Source: Halomonadaceae bacterium T82-2
GTDB lineage: Bacteria > Pseudomonadota > Gammaproteobacteria > Pseudomonadales > Halomonadaceae
Direction: 5' to 3'
Assembly: GCA_001577635.1 (NCBI GenBank)
Contig: LSBP01000006.1
Location: 62,001 to 126,000 of the forward strand
DNA length: 64,000 nt
The stretch's first letter is position 1. Every line of letters starts with the position of its first letter. The notes under the pieces were generated by a model that was given only the letters and a program-made list of their open reading frames with translations, did not search any database and was not told the origin of the DNA. This document shows, piece by piece, positions 50,473 through 60,228 of this stretch. Both the position numbers and the translations under genes were made by a program.

Positions 50473-50796
50473 ATGGCCAGCACTTCCCCGGACACGCCCA
50501 GGACGCAACCGCGCCGCCGCTGGCGGTTGCAGTGGCGACTGTGGCTGGTGGGCCTGCTGATCGTGCTGATTCTGGGCAGCGCGCTGGCGGTGATCGCCAG
50601 TGCCCACCGCACCCGCGTGCAGTATGCGCGCCTGCAACGCCTCGAGGCCCAGCAGGACAAGCTGCAGACGGCGTGGGGGCGGCTTCTGCTCGAGGAAAGC
50701 ACCTGGTCGGCGCCGTCGCGGATCGAGCGTCTGGCTGCCGAGCGCCTCGACATGCAGGTGCCCGACATCAGCCAGGTCAAGGTGATCCAGCCATGA
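50473..50796 (+). CDS. ftsL: Cell division protein FtsL
   Basis: A 107-aa bitopic protein. A basic cytoplasmic N-terminus of about 22 residues precedes one transmembrane helix (LWLVGLLIVLILGSALAVI), then a periplasmic coiled coil (LQRLEAQQDKLQTAWG). FtsL with FtsB and FtsQ activates FtsWI. The stop overlaps the ftsI ATG (ATGA). Family recognised from topology and position more than residue identity. Confidence 0.92.
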   Translation: MASTSPDTPRTQPRRRWRLQWRLWLVGLLIVLILGSALAVIASAHRTRVQYARLQRLEAQQDKLQTAWGRLLLEESTWSAPSRIERLAAERLDMQVPDISQVKVIQP

Positions 50797-52496
50797 CGCA
50801 GTCGCGGCAGACACCGACGCGGGCCGAGGTGGCGCCGATGGGCCGGGGGCGCTATCGCTTCCTGATCGGTGTCGTGCTGATCGCCCTGGCGGCGCTGGTG
50901 GGACGGATCGCATACCTGAATGTCATCGACCGGGACTTCCTGCAGGGGCAGGGGGATGCCCGCACCCTGCGGGTCGAGCCGATCGATGCCCACCGGGGCA
51001 TGATCACCGACCGGCACGGCGACCCGCTGGCGATTTCCACCCCGGTGGTAAGCCTGTGGGCCAATCCCCAGGAGCTGCCCGACGACGATATCCAGCGGCT
51101 GGTGCTGGCTCGGGCGCTGGGGGTCGACCTGGATTCGCTGGATGCGCGCATCCAGCGCTACCGGAATCATGAATTCATGTACCTGCGGCGACGGATGACC
51201 CCGGATGCCGCCCAGAAGGTGCTCGATCTTCAGCTGCCGGGCGTCTACGCGCAGCATGAGTACAAGCGCTACTATCCCTCCGGCGAGGTGACGGCGCAGC
51301 TTGTCGGCGTGACCAATATCGACGATCAGGGGCAGGAAGGTCTCGAGCTGGCCTACAACGGCTACCTGTCCGGGGAGCCGGGAAAACGCCGCGTACTCAA
51401 GGATCGCAAGGGGCGGCTGGTGCGCGATCTTCACCTGCTCAAGGAGGCCAAGCCGGGCGGCGACCTGACCCTGTCCATCGACCTGCGTCTGCAGTACATG
51501 GCCTACCGCGAGCTCAAGGCAGCGGTCGACGAGCACAATGCCGACGGTGGCACCCTGGTGATGATGGATGCCCATACCGGCGAGGTGCTGGCCATGGTCA
51601 ACTCGCCCTCCTACAACCCCAACAACCGCACCGACATCGATGTCGACGGGCTGCGCAACCAGGCGATCACCGACGCCTTCGAGCCCGGTTCGGTGATGAA
51701 GCCGCTGGCGATGTCGGCGGCGCTCGAGACCGACAAGATCACCCCGGACACGGTGATCGACACCTCGCCCGGGTACACGCGGGTCGACGGCTACACCATC
51801 AATGACTTCCGTAACTACGGCAAGCTCAAGCCGGCCGGAATCCTGCTGCACTCGTCCAACGTCGGCATGACCCGCATTGCGCTGCAACTCGATGACGACA
51901 CCATCTGGAACCGCTATCAGGCGCTGGGGCTGGGAAAAGCGCCGGAAATCGGCTTTCCCGGCGAGGCGGAGGGCAGTCTTCCCGCCCCCTACAACTGGTC
52001 GGACAGCAAGCGGGCGACCATGGCCTACGGCTACGGAGTGGCGGTCTCGGCGCTGCAGCTGGCCACCGCCTACACGGCGATCGCCAATGACGGGCGCGAG
52101 CTGTCGCCGTCGCTGCTCAAGGTCTCGGACCCACCGGCGGGCAAGCAGGTGATCAAGCCCCGGGTGGCGCATGAGCTGCTGGGCATGCTCGAGCACATCG
52201 TTCAGCCCCATGCCGGCGGTTCCAAGGCGATGGTGCCCGGCTACCGGATCGCCGGCAAGACCGGGACGGTACGCAAGGTCGAAAGCAGCGGCTATCAGAC
52301 CACCGCCTATCGCTCGCTGTTCGCCGGGATCGCGCCGGTCTCGGACCCGCGCATCGTCACCGTGGTGATGATCGACAATGCCCGCGGACAGGAATACTAC
52401 GGCGGCCTGGTGGCCGCGCCGGTATTTTCCCGGGTAGTCGGCAAGGCGCTGCGCCTGCTGGATGTACTGCCGGACAAGAAGGAGGCCCTGCCGTGA
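50793..52496 (+). CDS. ftsI: Septal transpeptidase FtsI (PBP3)
   Basis: A 567-aa class B PBP. A transmembrane helix (about residues 22-40) is followed by the pedestal domain and the transpeptidase domain with Ser300 in EPGSVMKP (SxxK), SSN (SxN, about residue 354), and AGKTGT (KTG). FtsI cross-links septal peptidoglycan with FtsW and is a beta-lactam target. ATG overlaps ftsL stop; its own stop overlaps the murE GTG. Confidence 0.97.
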   Translation: MTQSRQTPTRAEVAPMGRGRYRFLIGVVLIALAALVGRIAYLNVIDRDFLQGQGDARTLRVEPIDAHRGMITDRHGDPLAISTPVVSLWANPQELPDDDIQRLVLARALGVDLDSLDARIQRYRNHEFMYLRRRMTPDAAQKVLDLQLPGVYAQHEYKRYYPSGEVTAQLVGVTNIDDQGQEGLELAYNGYLSGEPGKRRVLKDRKGRLVRDLHLLKEAKPGGDLTLSIDLRLQYMAYRELKAAVDEHNADGGTLVMMDAHTGEVLAMVNSPSYNPNNRTDIDVDGLRNQAITDAFEPGSVMKPLAMSAALETDKITPDTVIDTSPGYTRVDGYTINDFRNYGKLKPAGILLHSSNVGMTRIALQLDDDTIWNRYQALGLGKAPEIGFPGEAEGSLPAPYNWSDSKRATMAYGYGVAVSALQLATAYTAIANDGRELSPSLLKVSDPPAGKQVIKPRVAHELLGMLEHIVQPHAGGSKAMVPGYRIAGKTGTVRKVESSGYQTTAYRSLFAGIAPVSDPRIVTVVMIDNARGQEYYGGLVAAPVFSRVVGKALRLLDVLPDKKEALP

Positions 52497-54016
52497 TCGA
52501 GACGACCCGTGTGCGCCTGGCCGATGCGCTGGCTGCACTCTGGCCCCATGGCGATGTACTGCCGTTGCCGCATGACGCCACGCCGATCTGCCTGACCCGT
52601 GACAGCCGGGAGGTGCCGCACTGCCCGCATCCGGCGGTATTCATCGCCGTGCCGGGCGTGATGGGCGACGGGCGCCGCTTCATCGGTGACGCCCTGACGG
52701 CCGGTGCCGAATGGGTGCTCGCCGAAGGGGAGGGCGAGCCGGCGGCGTCCGAGTCGCGCACCAGCTGGCTGCCCGAACTCGGCGAGTCCCTGGGCGAGCT
52801 CGGCCGGGAACTGTTCCGCGTGCCCGCCTCGCTATCGCTGATTGCCGTCACGGGCACCAACGGCAAGAGTTCCGTGACCCACTACCTGGCGCAGCTGTCG
52901 ACGGCGCTGGGGCATCCGGCGGGGGTCGTCGGCACGCTGGGCTGGGGGCGCCTCGGGGCGTTGATCGACAGCGGCCAGACCACGCCGGGGGCGCTGGAGC
53001 TGCAGGCGGCGCTGGGCGCGATGGCCGCCGACGGCCTCGAGCGGGTGGCGATCGAGGCTTCGTCCCACGCGCTGGCCCAGCAGCGGCTGGCGGGCGCCCG
53101 GGTAGACACCGCGGTGTTTACCAACTTGAGCCGTGATCATCTCGACTATCACGGCAGCATGGCGGCCTATGCCGCCGCTAAGGCACGCCTCTTCCAGCGT
53201 CCCGAACTCGAGCACGCGGTGGTCAATGGCGACGATCCGCTGACGCGGCTGATGCTGGCCGGGCTGCCGGCGGGCGTGCGGGTGCTGGCGACCGGGACCG
53301 CCGAGGCTACCACCCTGCGCGTGCTGGACTGGCTGCCCCACGAAACGGGGCAGCGGGCGCTGATCGCCACCCCGGACGGCGAGCGGGCCCTCGAGCTTTC
53401 CCTGATGGGGCGCTTCAACCTGGATAATGTGCTGCTGGCCATGGCCGCGCTGCTGGGGCAGGGCGAGGATCTGGACGAGCTGTGCCGGGCCGCAGCCGAG
53501 CTGGCGCCGGTGCCGGGGCGCATGCAGCGTCTGACCCGGCCCGGGGCGCCGACTGTGGTGGTCGACTACGCGCATACCCCGGATGCCCTGGCACACGCCC
53601 TGCGAGCGCTGCGTGACCACCTGCCGGGCGAGGGCGCCGCGACGGCGAAGCTATGGTGCGTATTCGGCTGTGGCGGTGATCGCGATACCGGCAAGCGGGC
53701 GTTGATGGGCGAGGTCGCCGGCCGCGAGGCCGACCGCGTGATCGTCACCGACGACAACCCCCGCAGCGAGGACCCGGCGGCGATCCGCGAAGCTATCCTC
53801 TCCGGCATGAGCGATGCCGGCCGTGCCGCGGCGCTGAGCCTGGAAGGGCGGGCGGCGGCCATCGAACGGGCGGTGGCCGACGCCGATGCCGGTGACCTGA
53901 TCCTGGTGGCCGGCAAGGGCCACGAGACCTCCCAGGAGATCGCCGGGCAACGCCATCCCTTCAGTGATGAAGCCGCGGCGCGTCAGGCGCTGGCTCGGCG
54001 GGAGGCGCGCGCATGA
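52493..54016 (+). CDS. murE: UDP-MurNAc-tripeptide synthetase MurE (meso-DAP-adding)
   Basis: A 507-aa Mur ligase with P-loop TGTNGKSS, the VAIEASSHALAQQRL block, and the diaminopimelate-specifying motif DDNPRSEDP. It adds meso-diaminopimelate to UDP-MurNAc-Ala-Glu, as expected of a Gram-negative. Starts with GTG coupled to ftsI by GTGA; the stop overlaps murF by ATGA. Confidence 0.97.
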   Translation: MIETTRVRLADALAALWPHGDVLPLPHDATPICLTRDSREVPHCPHPAVFIAVPGVMGDGRRFIGDALTAGAEWVLAEGEGEPAASESRTSWLPELGESLGELGRELFRVPASLSLIAVTGTNGKSSVTHYLAQLSTALGHPAGVVGTLGWGRLGALIDSGQTTPGALELQAALGAMAADGLERVAIEASSHALAQQRLAGARVDTAVFTNLSRDHLDYHGSMAAYAAAKARLFQRPELEHAVVNGDDPLTRLMLAGLPAGVRVLATGTAEATTLRVLDWLPHETGQRALIATPDGERALELSLMGRFNLDNVLLAMAALLGQGEDLDELCRAAAELAPVPGRMQRLTRPGAPTVVVDYAHTPDALAHALRALRDHLPGEGAATAKLWCVFGCGGDRDTGKRALMGEVAGREADRVIVTDDNPRSEDPAAIREAILSGMSDAGRAAALSLEGRAAAIERAVADADAGDLILVAGKGHETSQEIAGQRHPFSDEAAARQALARREARA

Positions 54017-55380
54017 CACCGCCGTTCCCGGCCCGTCTGGGCGAGGTCGCGCGTCTGCTTGATTGCCCCGCGCCGCTGGCCGACGCCGCCATGGGTGCCG
54101 TGACCACCGATACCCGCAGCCTGGGGCGCGGAGATCTGTTCATCGCCCTCGAGGGCGAGCGTTTCGACGGCCATGCCTTTCTGGCCCGGGCGCGAGAAGC
54201 CGGTGCCGTGGCGGCGGTCGTCGCGCGCCCGGTCGACGATCCATTGGCACAACTGGTGGTACCCGATACGCGGCTGGCGCTGGGCATGCTGGCCGAGGCG
54301 CGGCGCCGGGCCTGGGGCGGCAGGCTGGCGGCCGTCACCGGCAACAGCGGCAAGACCACCGTCAAGGAGATGCTGGCGACCCTGGTGCGCCGTCAGGGGG
54401 CGACACTGGCGACCCGTGGCAACCTCAATAACGAGATCGGAGTTCCGCTGACCCTGCTGGGTCTCGAGGCCGGGCACCGTCACGCGGTGCTGGAGCTGGG
54501 GGCCAACCATCGCGGCGAGATCGCCTGGACGACGACCCTGGCACGCCCCGACGTGGCGGTGATTACCAACGTGACCGGGGCTCATGTCGGTGAATTCGGT
54601 GGGGCGGGCGCCATCGCCCAGGCCAAGGCCGAGATCCTGGCAGGATTGCCGGCCGACGGGACGGCGGTGCTCAACCGCGAGGATCGTTTCTACGCCTTCT
54701 GGCGGTGCATGGCCGGAGAGCGCGAGGTCATGGATTTCGCCGTCGAGCTCCCGGCGCGGGTCCGCGCCCGCGATCTGGTCGCGGATGACACGGGGCGTTA
54801 TGCTTTCACGCTCGTCATTGATGGCCGCGAGGCAGGGCGCGTCAGCCTGGCATTGATGGGACGTCACAACGTGGCCAACGCGCTGGCCGCCGCGGCGGCT
54901 GCGCTGGCGCTGGGGCTGCCCGAGAGCGAGCTGGCCGCCGGGCTGGGCGAGGCGGCCGCGCTGCCGGGGCGGCTGTCGCTGACGGCGGGCCGTGAGGGAC
55001 GCCGGCTGCTCGATGATACCTACAACGCCAATCCCGGCGCTGTGAAGGCGGCGCTGGACGTGCTGGCCGCCTTACCGGGGCCGCATTACTGCTACTTGGG
55101 CGCCATGGGGGAATTGGGAGCGGCCTCCGCGGCATTGCACGCCGAGGTGGGGCGGTATGCCCGCGAACGGGGTATCGACTTTCTCGGTACACTGGGCGCC
55201 GAAGCCGAGCCGGCGGCTCGAGCCTTCGGCGATCCCGGGTGCCATTTCACGGACTGGGCGGCGCTGCTGTGTCACGCCCACGACCATCTGCCGCCCGGGG
55301 CCAGCGTGCTGGTCAAGGGCTCGCGCAGTGCCGGCATGGAGCGTCTGATTGCCGAGCTGCGTGCCGATGATTCAAGGTGA
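54013..55380 (+). CDS. murF: UDP-MurNAc-pentapeptide synthetase MurF
   Basis: A 455-aa Mur ligase with P-loop TGNSGKTTVKEML, the ELGANHRGEI block, and LLDDTYNANPGAVKAAL. MurF adds D-Ala-D-Ala to complete the cytoplasmic pentapeptide precursor. Coupled to murE; mraY follows after 9 nt. Confidence 0.97.
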   Translation: MTPPFPARLGEVARLLDCPAPLADAAMGAVTTDTRSLGRGDLFIALEGERFDGHAFLARAREAGAVAAVVARPVDDPLAQLVVPDTRLALGMLAEARRRAWGGRLAAVTGNSGKTTVKEMLATLVRRQGATLATRGNLNNEIGVPLTLLGLEAGHRHAVLELGANHRGEIAWTTTLARPDVAVITNVTGAHVGEFGGAGAIAQAKAEILAGLPADGTAVLNREDRFYAFWRCMAGEREVMDFAVELPARVRARDLVADDTGRYAFTLVIDGREAGRVSLALMGRHNVANALAAAAAALALGLPESELAAGLGEAAALPGRLSLTAGREGRRLLDDTYNANPGAVKAALDVLAALPGPHYCYLGAMGELGAASAALHAEVGRYARERGIDFLGTLGAEAEPAARAFGDPGCHFTDWAALLCHAHDHLPPGASVLVKGSRSAGMERLIAELRADDSR

Positions 55381-55389
55381 GCGGAACCC

Positions 55390-56472
55390 ATGCTGCTTTT
55401 CTTAGCCGATTTGCTGGCGCAGTTTCAGAGCGCTTTCACGGTCTTCAACTATCTCACGCTGCGAACCATCCTGGGGACGCTCACGGCATTGCTGTTGTGT
55501 CTGTGGCTGGGACCACTGGTGATTCGTCGTCTGGTCGAGCGCCAGATCGGCCAGGCCGTGCGCGACGACGGCCCCCAGTCGCACCTGTCCAAGGCGGGCA
55601 CACCCACCATGGGCGGGGCGATGATCCTGATCGCGATCGCCATCAGTACCCTGCTGTGGGGGGATCTAACCAACCACTATGTCTGGCTGGTGCTCATCGT
55701 CACCCTGGGCTTCGGTGCCATCGGCTGGGTCGATGATTTCCGCAAGGTGGTGGAAAAGAATCCGCGGGGCCTGCCGGCGCGCTGGAAGTATTTCTGGCAG
55801 TCGGTGCTGGGGCTCGGTGCGGCGGTGTTCCTCTACGTGACCGCGGCCAGTCCGGTGGAGACCAGCCTCATCGTGCCGCTGTTCAAGGAAGTGGCCGTAC
55901 CGCTGGGGCTGGGCTTCGTGGTTCTGACCTATCTGGTGATTGTGGGCAGCTCCAACGCGGTGAACCTGACCGACGGTCTCGACGGGCTGGCGATCATGCC
56001 CACGGTGATGGTGGCCATGGGGCTGGCCGTGTTCGCCTATGCCAGCGGCAACACGGTGTTCGCCGAATACCTGCATATCCCCCAGGTGCCGGGGGCCGGC
56101 GAACTGGCGGTGTTCTGCGGCACCATTGCGGGGGCCGGGCTGGGCTTTCTGTGGTTCAACACCTACCCGGCGCAGGTGTTCATGGGCGATGTCGGCGCGC
56201 TGTCGCTGGGCGCCGCGCTGGGGGTGGTGGCCGTGGTGGTGCGCCAGGAGATCGTGCTGTTCATCATGGGCGGCGTCTTCGTCATGGAGACGATCTCGGT
56301 GATTCTCCAGGTGGCCTCCTACAAGCTGACCGGTCGGCGCATCTTCCGCATGGCGCCGCTGCACCACCATTTCGAGCTCAAGGGCTGGCCGGAGCCCCGG
56401 GTGATCGTGCGTTTCTGGATCATCACCGTGGTGCTGGTGCTGCTGGGCCTGTCCACGCTGAAGATTCGCTAG
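55390..56472 (+). CDS. mraY: Phospho-MurNAc-pentapeptide transferase MraY
   Basis: A 360-aa integral membrane enzyme (same length as E. coli) with ten predicted helices. Catalytic aspartates lie in [10 protein letters not shown] and [11 protein letters not shown], and the [11 protein letters not shown] histidine motif is near the C-terminus. MraY makes lipid I from UDP-MurNAc-pentapeptide and undecaprenyl phosphate. Confidence 0.98.
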   Translation: MLLFLADLLAQFQSAFTVFNYLTLRTILGTLTALLLCLWLGPLVIRRLVERQIGQAVRDDGPQSHLSKAGTPTMGGAMILIAIAISTLLWGDLTNHYVWLVLIVTLGFGAIGWVDDFRKVVEKNPRGLPARWKYFWQSVLGLGAAVFLYVTAASPVETSLIVPLFKEVAVPLGLGFVVLTYLVIVGSSNAVNLTDGLDGLAIMPTVMVAMGLAVFAYASGNTVFAEYLHIPQVPGAGELAVFCGTIAGAGLGFLWFNTYPAQVFMGDVGALSLGAALGVVAVVVRQEIVLFIMGGVFVMETISVILQVASYKLTGRRIFRMAPLHHHFELKGWPEPRVIVRFWIITVVLVLLGLSTLKIR

Positions 56473-56516
56473 GTGCCGGCGTGTCCGTCGAACGGCAAGA
56501 AGGGAGAGAAGCGGCG

Positions 56517-57911
56517 ATGACAACGGTGCCACCGGGCTACACCCTGGTCGTCGGTCTGGGCGTGTCGGGGTTGGCGATCGCTCGCCATCTGGCGCGGCGC
56601 GGCGAGCCATTCATGATGGCCGACACCCGGGCCGAGCCGCCCGGCCTGGCCGACCTCCACCGCGCGTTTCCCGATGTGGCGGTGCATACCGGCCCGCTGA
56701 CCGAGCTGGACATGGCCGAGGCCAGTGAGCTGGTGCTGAGCCCCGGCGTCGATCCGCTCACGCCGGGCATCGCCGACTACTGGCGGGCGACACTGGCCGG
56801 ACATGCCGATGTGCCGCGGGTAGTGGGCGAGATCGCCCTGTTCGTGCGCGACTGCCCGGGACGGATCGCCGCGATCACCGGTTCCAACGCCAAGTCGACG
56901 GTGACGACGCTGCTCGGCGAGATGGCCGCCGAGGCCGGTCGGCGCGTGGCGGTCGGCGGCAACCTGGGGACGCCGGCGCTCGACCTGCTGGCCCGGCAGC
57001 CGGAGGCGGAGCTGTTCGTGCTCGAGCTGTCGAGCTTCCAGCTCGAGACCACGCCCGACCTGGGCGCGGCGTGTGTGGCCTTCCTCAACCTGTCCGAGGA
57101 CCATCTTGACCGGCATGGCGACATGGCCGGCTATCAGGCCGCCAAGCGTGCCATCTTCCGGGGCGCAACACACGCGGTGGTCAATGCCGAGGATCCCTGG
57201 ACCTGGCCGGCAGCGCCGTTGTCGTCGCAGGCACGCTTCACGACCCGCCCGCCGCAGGGCGACGACTGGGGCATCGCCCCGGGACCGGACGGGTCCCCCT
57301 GGCTGATGCACGGCGAGACGCCGCTGATGGCGACCGGCGAGATGCGCCTGGCCGGCCGTCACAACCAGGCCAATGCCCTGGCGGCGCTGGCCATGGGGAC
57401 GTACCTGGGGCTCGAGGGGGCTGCGATGCGCCGGGTGCTGGCACGCTTTTCCGGCCTGCCGCACCGCGGCGAGCTGGTGGCCGAGGCGGATGGCATCCGC
57501 TGGATCAACGATTCCAAGGGCACCAATGTCGGTGCGACCCTGGCGGCGATTGCCGGTCTCGGCCCCACATTGACCGGACGGCTCGTCTGGCTGGGCGGCG
57601 GAGTCGGCAAGGGGGCGGACTTCACGCCGCTGGCCGCGCCGCTGGCTCGCCATGCCCGGGAGGCGATCGTGTTCGGTGCCGACGCCGAGCGGCTCGCGCA
57701 GGCGCTCACCGGCCAGGTGACGGTGACGCGCTGCACGACGCTTGCCGAGGCGCTAGAGCGTGCCGCCGCCATCGCCGAGCCGGGGGACTGCATCCTGCTG
57801 TCGCCGGCCTGCGCCAGTCTCGACCAGTTCACCGACTATCGCGCACGCGGCGAGGCCTTTCGGGCAGCGGCGCAAGCCTATTGCGCGTCCGGTGCGGAGG
57901 GACGACCGTGA
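56517..57911 (+). CDS. murD: UDP-MurNAc-L-Ala:D-Glu ligase MurD
   Basis: A 464-aa Mur ligase. The N-terminal nucleotide-sugar fold is VVGLGVSGLAIARHLARRG, the P-loop is TGSNAKSTVTT (with Ala where E. coli has Gly), and C-terminal blocks include NDSKGTNVGATLAAI and LLSPACASLDQF. MurD adds D-glutamate. ATG at 56517 follows AGGGAGAG; an in-frame GTG at 56481 is less likely. The stop overlaps ftsW by GTGA. Confidence 0.96.
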   Translation: MTTVPPGYTLVVGLGVSGLAIARHLARRGEPFMMADTRAEPPGLADLHRAFPDVAVHTGPLTELDMAEASELVLSPGVDPLTPGIADYWRATLAGHADVPRVVGEIALFVRDCPGRIAAITGSNAKSTVTTLLGEMAAEAGRRVAVGGNLGTPALDLLARQPEAELFVLELSSFQLETTPDLGAACVAFLNLSEDHLDRHGDMAGYQAAKRAIFRGATHAVVNAEDPWTWPAAPLSSQARFTTRPPQGDDWGIAPGPDGSPWLMHGETPLMATGEMRLAGRHNQANALAALAMGTYLGLEGAAMRRVLARFSGLPHRGELVAEADGIRWINDSKGTNVGATLAAIAGLGPTLTGRLVWLGGGVGKGADFTPLAAPLARHAREAIVFGADAERLAQALTGQVTVTRCTTLAEALERAAAIAEPGDCILLSPACASLDQFTDYRARGEAFRAAAQAYCASGAEGRP

Positions 57912-59068
57912 TCGCCGCGCTGAGCCGCCGTCTGTCCACCGATCATCAGCGTTGTGACGGCTGGTTGCTGATCGCGGCGCTGTCCCTGCTGCTGGTCGGC
58001 TGGGTCATGGTGACCTCGGCCTCCACCGAAATTGCCGCCAGCCTGACCGGCAATCCCTATTATTTCAGCATTCGTCACGGCGTCTTCATCCTGATATCGC
58101 TGGTGATCGCCGTGCCACTGGTCCGGGTGCCGCTCTCGTTATGGAAGCGCTACGCCGGCTGGCTACTGCTGGGGGCCTTCGTATTGCTGCTGGTGGTGCT
58201 GTTCGTGGGTACCGAGGTCAACGGCAGCCGCCGCTGGCTGCGGCTCGGCATCGTCAACGTGCAGGCCTCGGAAGTGGCCAAGCTGTGTCTGATCCTGTTC
58301 GTGGCGCGTTACCTCGAGCGTTTTCTGCCGGGGGTGCGTCGCTACTGGTGGGACTTTCTCAAGCCGCTGGTGATTCTGGTGCCGTTCGGGGTGCTGCTGA
58401 TCATGGAGCCCGACTACGGCGCGCTGGTGGTGGTCACCGGCTGTGTGATGGGCATGCTGCTGATGGCCGGCGCGCCGTTGATGCGGTTCATTCTGCTGCT
58501 GGCGCTGGTAGTGGTACTGGGCGGCATCGTCGCGGTCGCCGAACCCTATCGCCTCGAGCGCCTGACCAGTTTCACCAACCCCTGGGCGGACATGTATAAC
58601 TCGGGGTATCAGCTGACCCAGGCCTTGATCGCCTACGGGCGCGGGCACTGGTTCGGCCTGGGGCTGGGCAACAGTGTGCAGAAGCTGTTCTACCTGCCCG
58701 AGGCGCATACCGACTTCGTGTTCGCGGTGATCGCCGAGGAGCTCGGCCTGGTGGGCGCCGTGGCGGTCGTGGGCCTGTTCGCGGTACTGGTGTACCGGGC
58801 ACTGCGGATCGGCCGGCGTGCCGAGCTGGCGCGATTGCCGTTCGCGGCCTATCTCAGCTACGGTATCGCCCTTGTCTTCGGTGCCCAGGCGTTCATCAAC
58901 ATCGGTGTCAGCACCGGCATGCTGCCGACCAAGGGGCTGACCCTGCCGCTGCTCAGCTACGGTGGCTCCAGCCTGGTGGTGAGCGCGGTGATGGTGGCGC
59001 TGCTGGTGCGCGTCGATCTCGACACCCGGCAGATACTGCGCAACGCCCACGGCGGCAAGGCGCGCTGA
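57908..59068 (+). CDS. ftsW: Septal peptidoglycan polymerase FtsW
   Basis: A 386-aa SEDS-family protein with ten membrane helices. The conserved TEVNGSRRWLRLGIVNVQASEVAKL, the loop EPDYGALVV, and the C-terminal GVSTGMLPTKGLTLPLLSYGGSSL are visible. FtsW polymerises septal glycan with FtsI. GTG start coupled to murD. There is a 32-nt gap to murG. Confidence 0.97.
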   Translation: MIAALSRRLSTDHQRCDGWLLIAALSLLLVGWVMVTSASTEIAASLTGNPYYFSIRHGVFILISLVIAVPLVRVPLSLWKRYAGWLLLGAFVLLLVVLFVGTEVNGSRRWLRLGIVNVQASEVAKLCLILFVARYLERFLPGVRRYWWDFLKPLVILVPFGVLLIMEPDYGALVVVTGCVMGMLLMAGAPLMRFILLLALVVVLGGIVAVAEPYRLERLTSFTNPWADMYNSGYQLTQALIAYGRGHWFGLGLGNSVQKLFYLPEAHTDFVFAVIAEELGLVGAVAVVGLFAVLVYRALRIGRRAELARLPFAAYLSYGIALVFGAQAFINIGVSTGMLPTKGLTLPLLSYGGSSLVVSAVMVALLVRVDLDTRQILRNAHGGKAR

Positions 59069-59100
59069 CGATCTTCAACACATTCAGGGAGCCTCAGGCG

Positions 59101-60228
59101 GTGACACAGGAGACGACTTCCTCCGCGACACAGGCACGCTTGCAACGAGTGCTGATCATGGCCGGAGGGACGGGCGGACACGTGATTCCGGCGCTGTCTC
59201 TGGCCGAGGCTCTGACGCAGCGCGGCGTTCAGGTCGAGTGGCTGGGCAGTCCTCGGGGGATCGAGAATCGCCTGGTGCCCGAGGCCGGACTGGTGCTGCA
59301 TCGTATCGCGGTGGCCGGCCTGCGCGGCAACGGCATGGCCGGCTGGTTGCAGGCGCCGTGGCGGCTGTGGCGGGCGGTGGCACAGGCGAAACGTGTGCTG
59401 ACCACCTTTGACCCGCAACTGGTGGTGGGGCTGGGCGGATTCGCCAGCGGCCCCGGCGGTCTGGCGGCGCGGCTGAGCGGGCGGCCGCTGATCGTCCATG
59501 AGCAGAATGCGATCGCCGGGCTGACCAATCAGGTGCTGGCGCGGCTGGCGTGGCGTGCCTATGCGGCCTTCCCCGGCGCGTTTCGCAAGCTGGGGTCGCG
59601 CCGTGAGGCGATCGTCATCGGTAACCCGGTGCGTCCGGCCATTGCCCGCCTGGGCGAGACGCTTCGTGATCCTGAAGCCATGCAGGGGCGCCGCCTGCGG
59701 GTGCTGGTGGTGGGGGGCTCCCTGGGGGCGGTGGCCCTCAACCAGTTGCTTCCCGAGGCGCTGGCGAAGCTGCCCGAAGCGCAGCGGCCCGAGGTTCGTC
59801 ATCAGGCCGGTCGCGAGCGTCGCGAGACCACCGAGCAGGGCTATCGGGAGGCCGGGGTCGATGCCCGGGTCAGCGAGTTCATCGACGACATGGCCGAGGC
59901 CTACGCCTGGGCGGACCTGGTGGTCTGCCGTTCCGGGGCGCTGACGGTCAGCGAGCTGGCGGCGGCGGCGAAGCCGGCGCTGCTGGTGCCGTTCCCGTAT
60001 GCAGTCGACGATCACCAGACCCGCAATGCCGATTACCTGGTGGAGGCCGGGGCCGCGCGACTGCTGCCCCAGGCTACCCTGAACGCGACCTCGCTGGCCG
60101 CCGTGCTGGACGAGGTCCTCAATCCCCAACTTCTCGCCACCATGGCCGGGGCGGCGCGCTCCCGGGCGCGCCTTGATGCCGTCGAGCGCCTGGTGGAAGG
60201 CTGCATGGAGGCCGCTCTTGAGCGATAG
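59101..60228 (+). CDS. murG: UDP-GlcNAc:lipid I N-acetylglucosaminyltransferase MurG
   Basis: A 375-aa GT28 transferase with the glycine-rich [19 protein letters not shown], second G-loop [16 protein letters not shown], and acceptor/donor motif [17 protein letters not shown]. MurG makes lipid II at the inner face of the membrane. It starts with GTG; the ribosome site is not obvious (AGGGAG is 12 nt away). Confidence 0.97.
   Translation: MTQETTSSATQARLQRVLIMAGGTGGHVIPALSLAEALTQRGVQVEWLGSPRGIENRLVPEAGLVLHRIAVAGLRGNGMAGWLQAPWRLWRAVAQAKRVLTTFDPQLVVGLGGFASGPGGLAARLSGRPLIVHEQNAIAGLTNQVLARLAWRAYAAFPGAFRKLGSRREAIVIGNPVRPAIARLGETLRDPEAMQGRRLRVLVVGGSLGAVALNQLLPEALAKLPEAQRPEVRHQAGRERRETTEQGYREAGVDARVSEFIDDMAEAYAWADLVVCRSGALTVSELAAAAKPALLVPFPYAVDDHQTRNADYLVEAGAARLLPQATLNATSLAAVLDEVLNPQLLATMAGAARSRARLDAVERLVEGCMEAALER

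Noticed and set aside
56877-56910. Gly-to-Ala change in the MurD P-loop (GSNAKST) as a defect
   Set aside because: As far as I recall the same residue occurs in Pseudomonas MurD, and the rest of the enzyme is intact, so it is probably a lineage variant.
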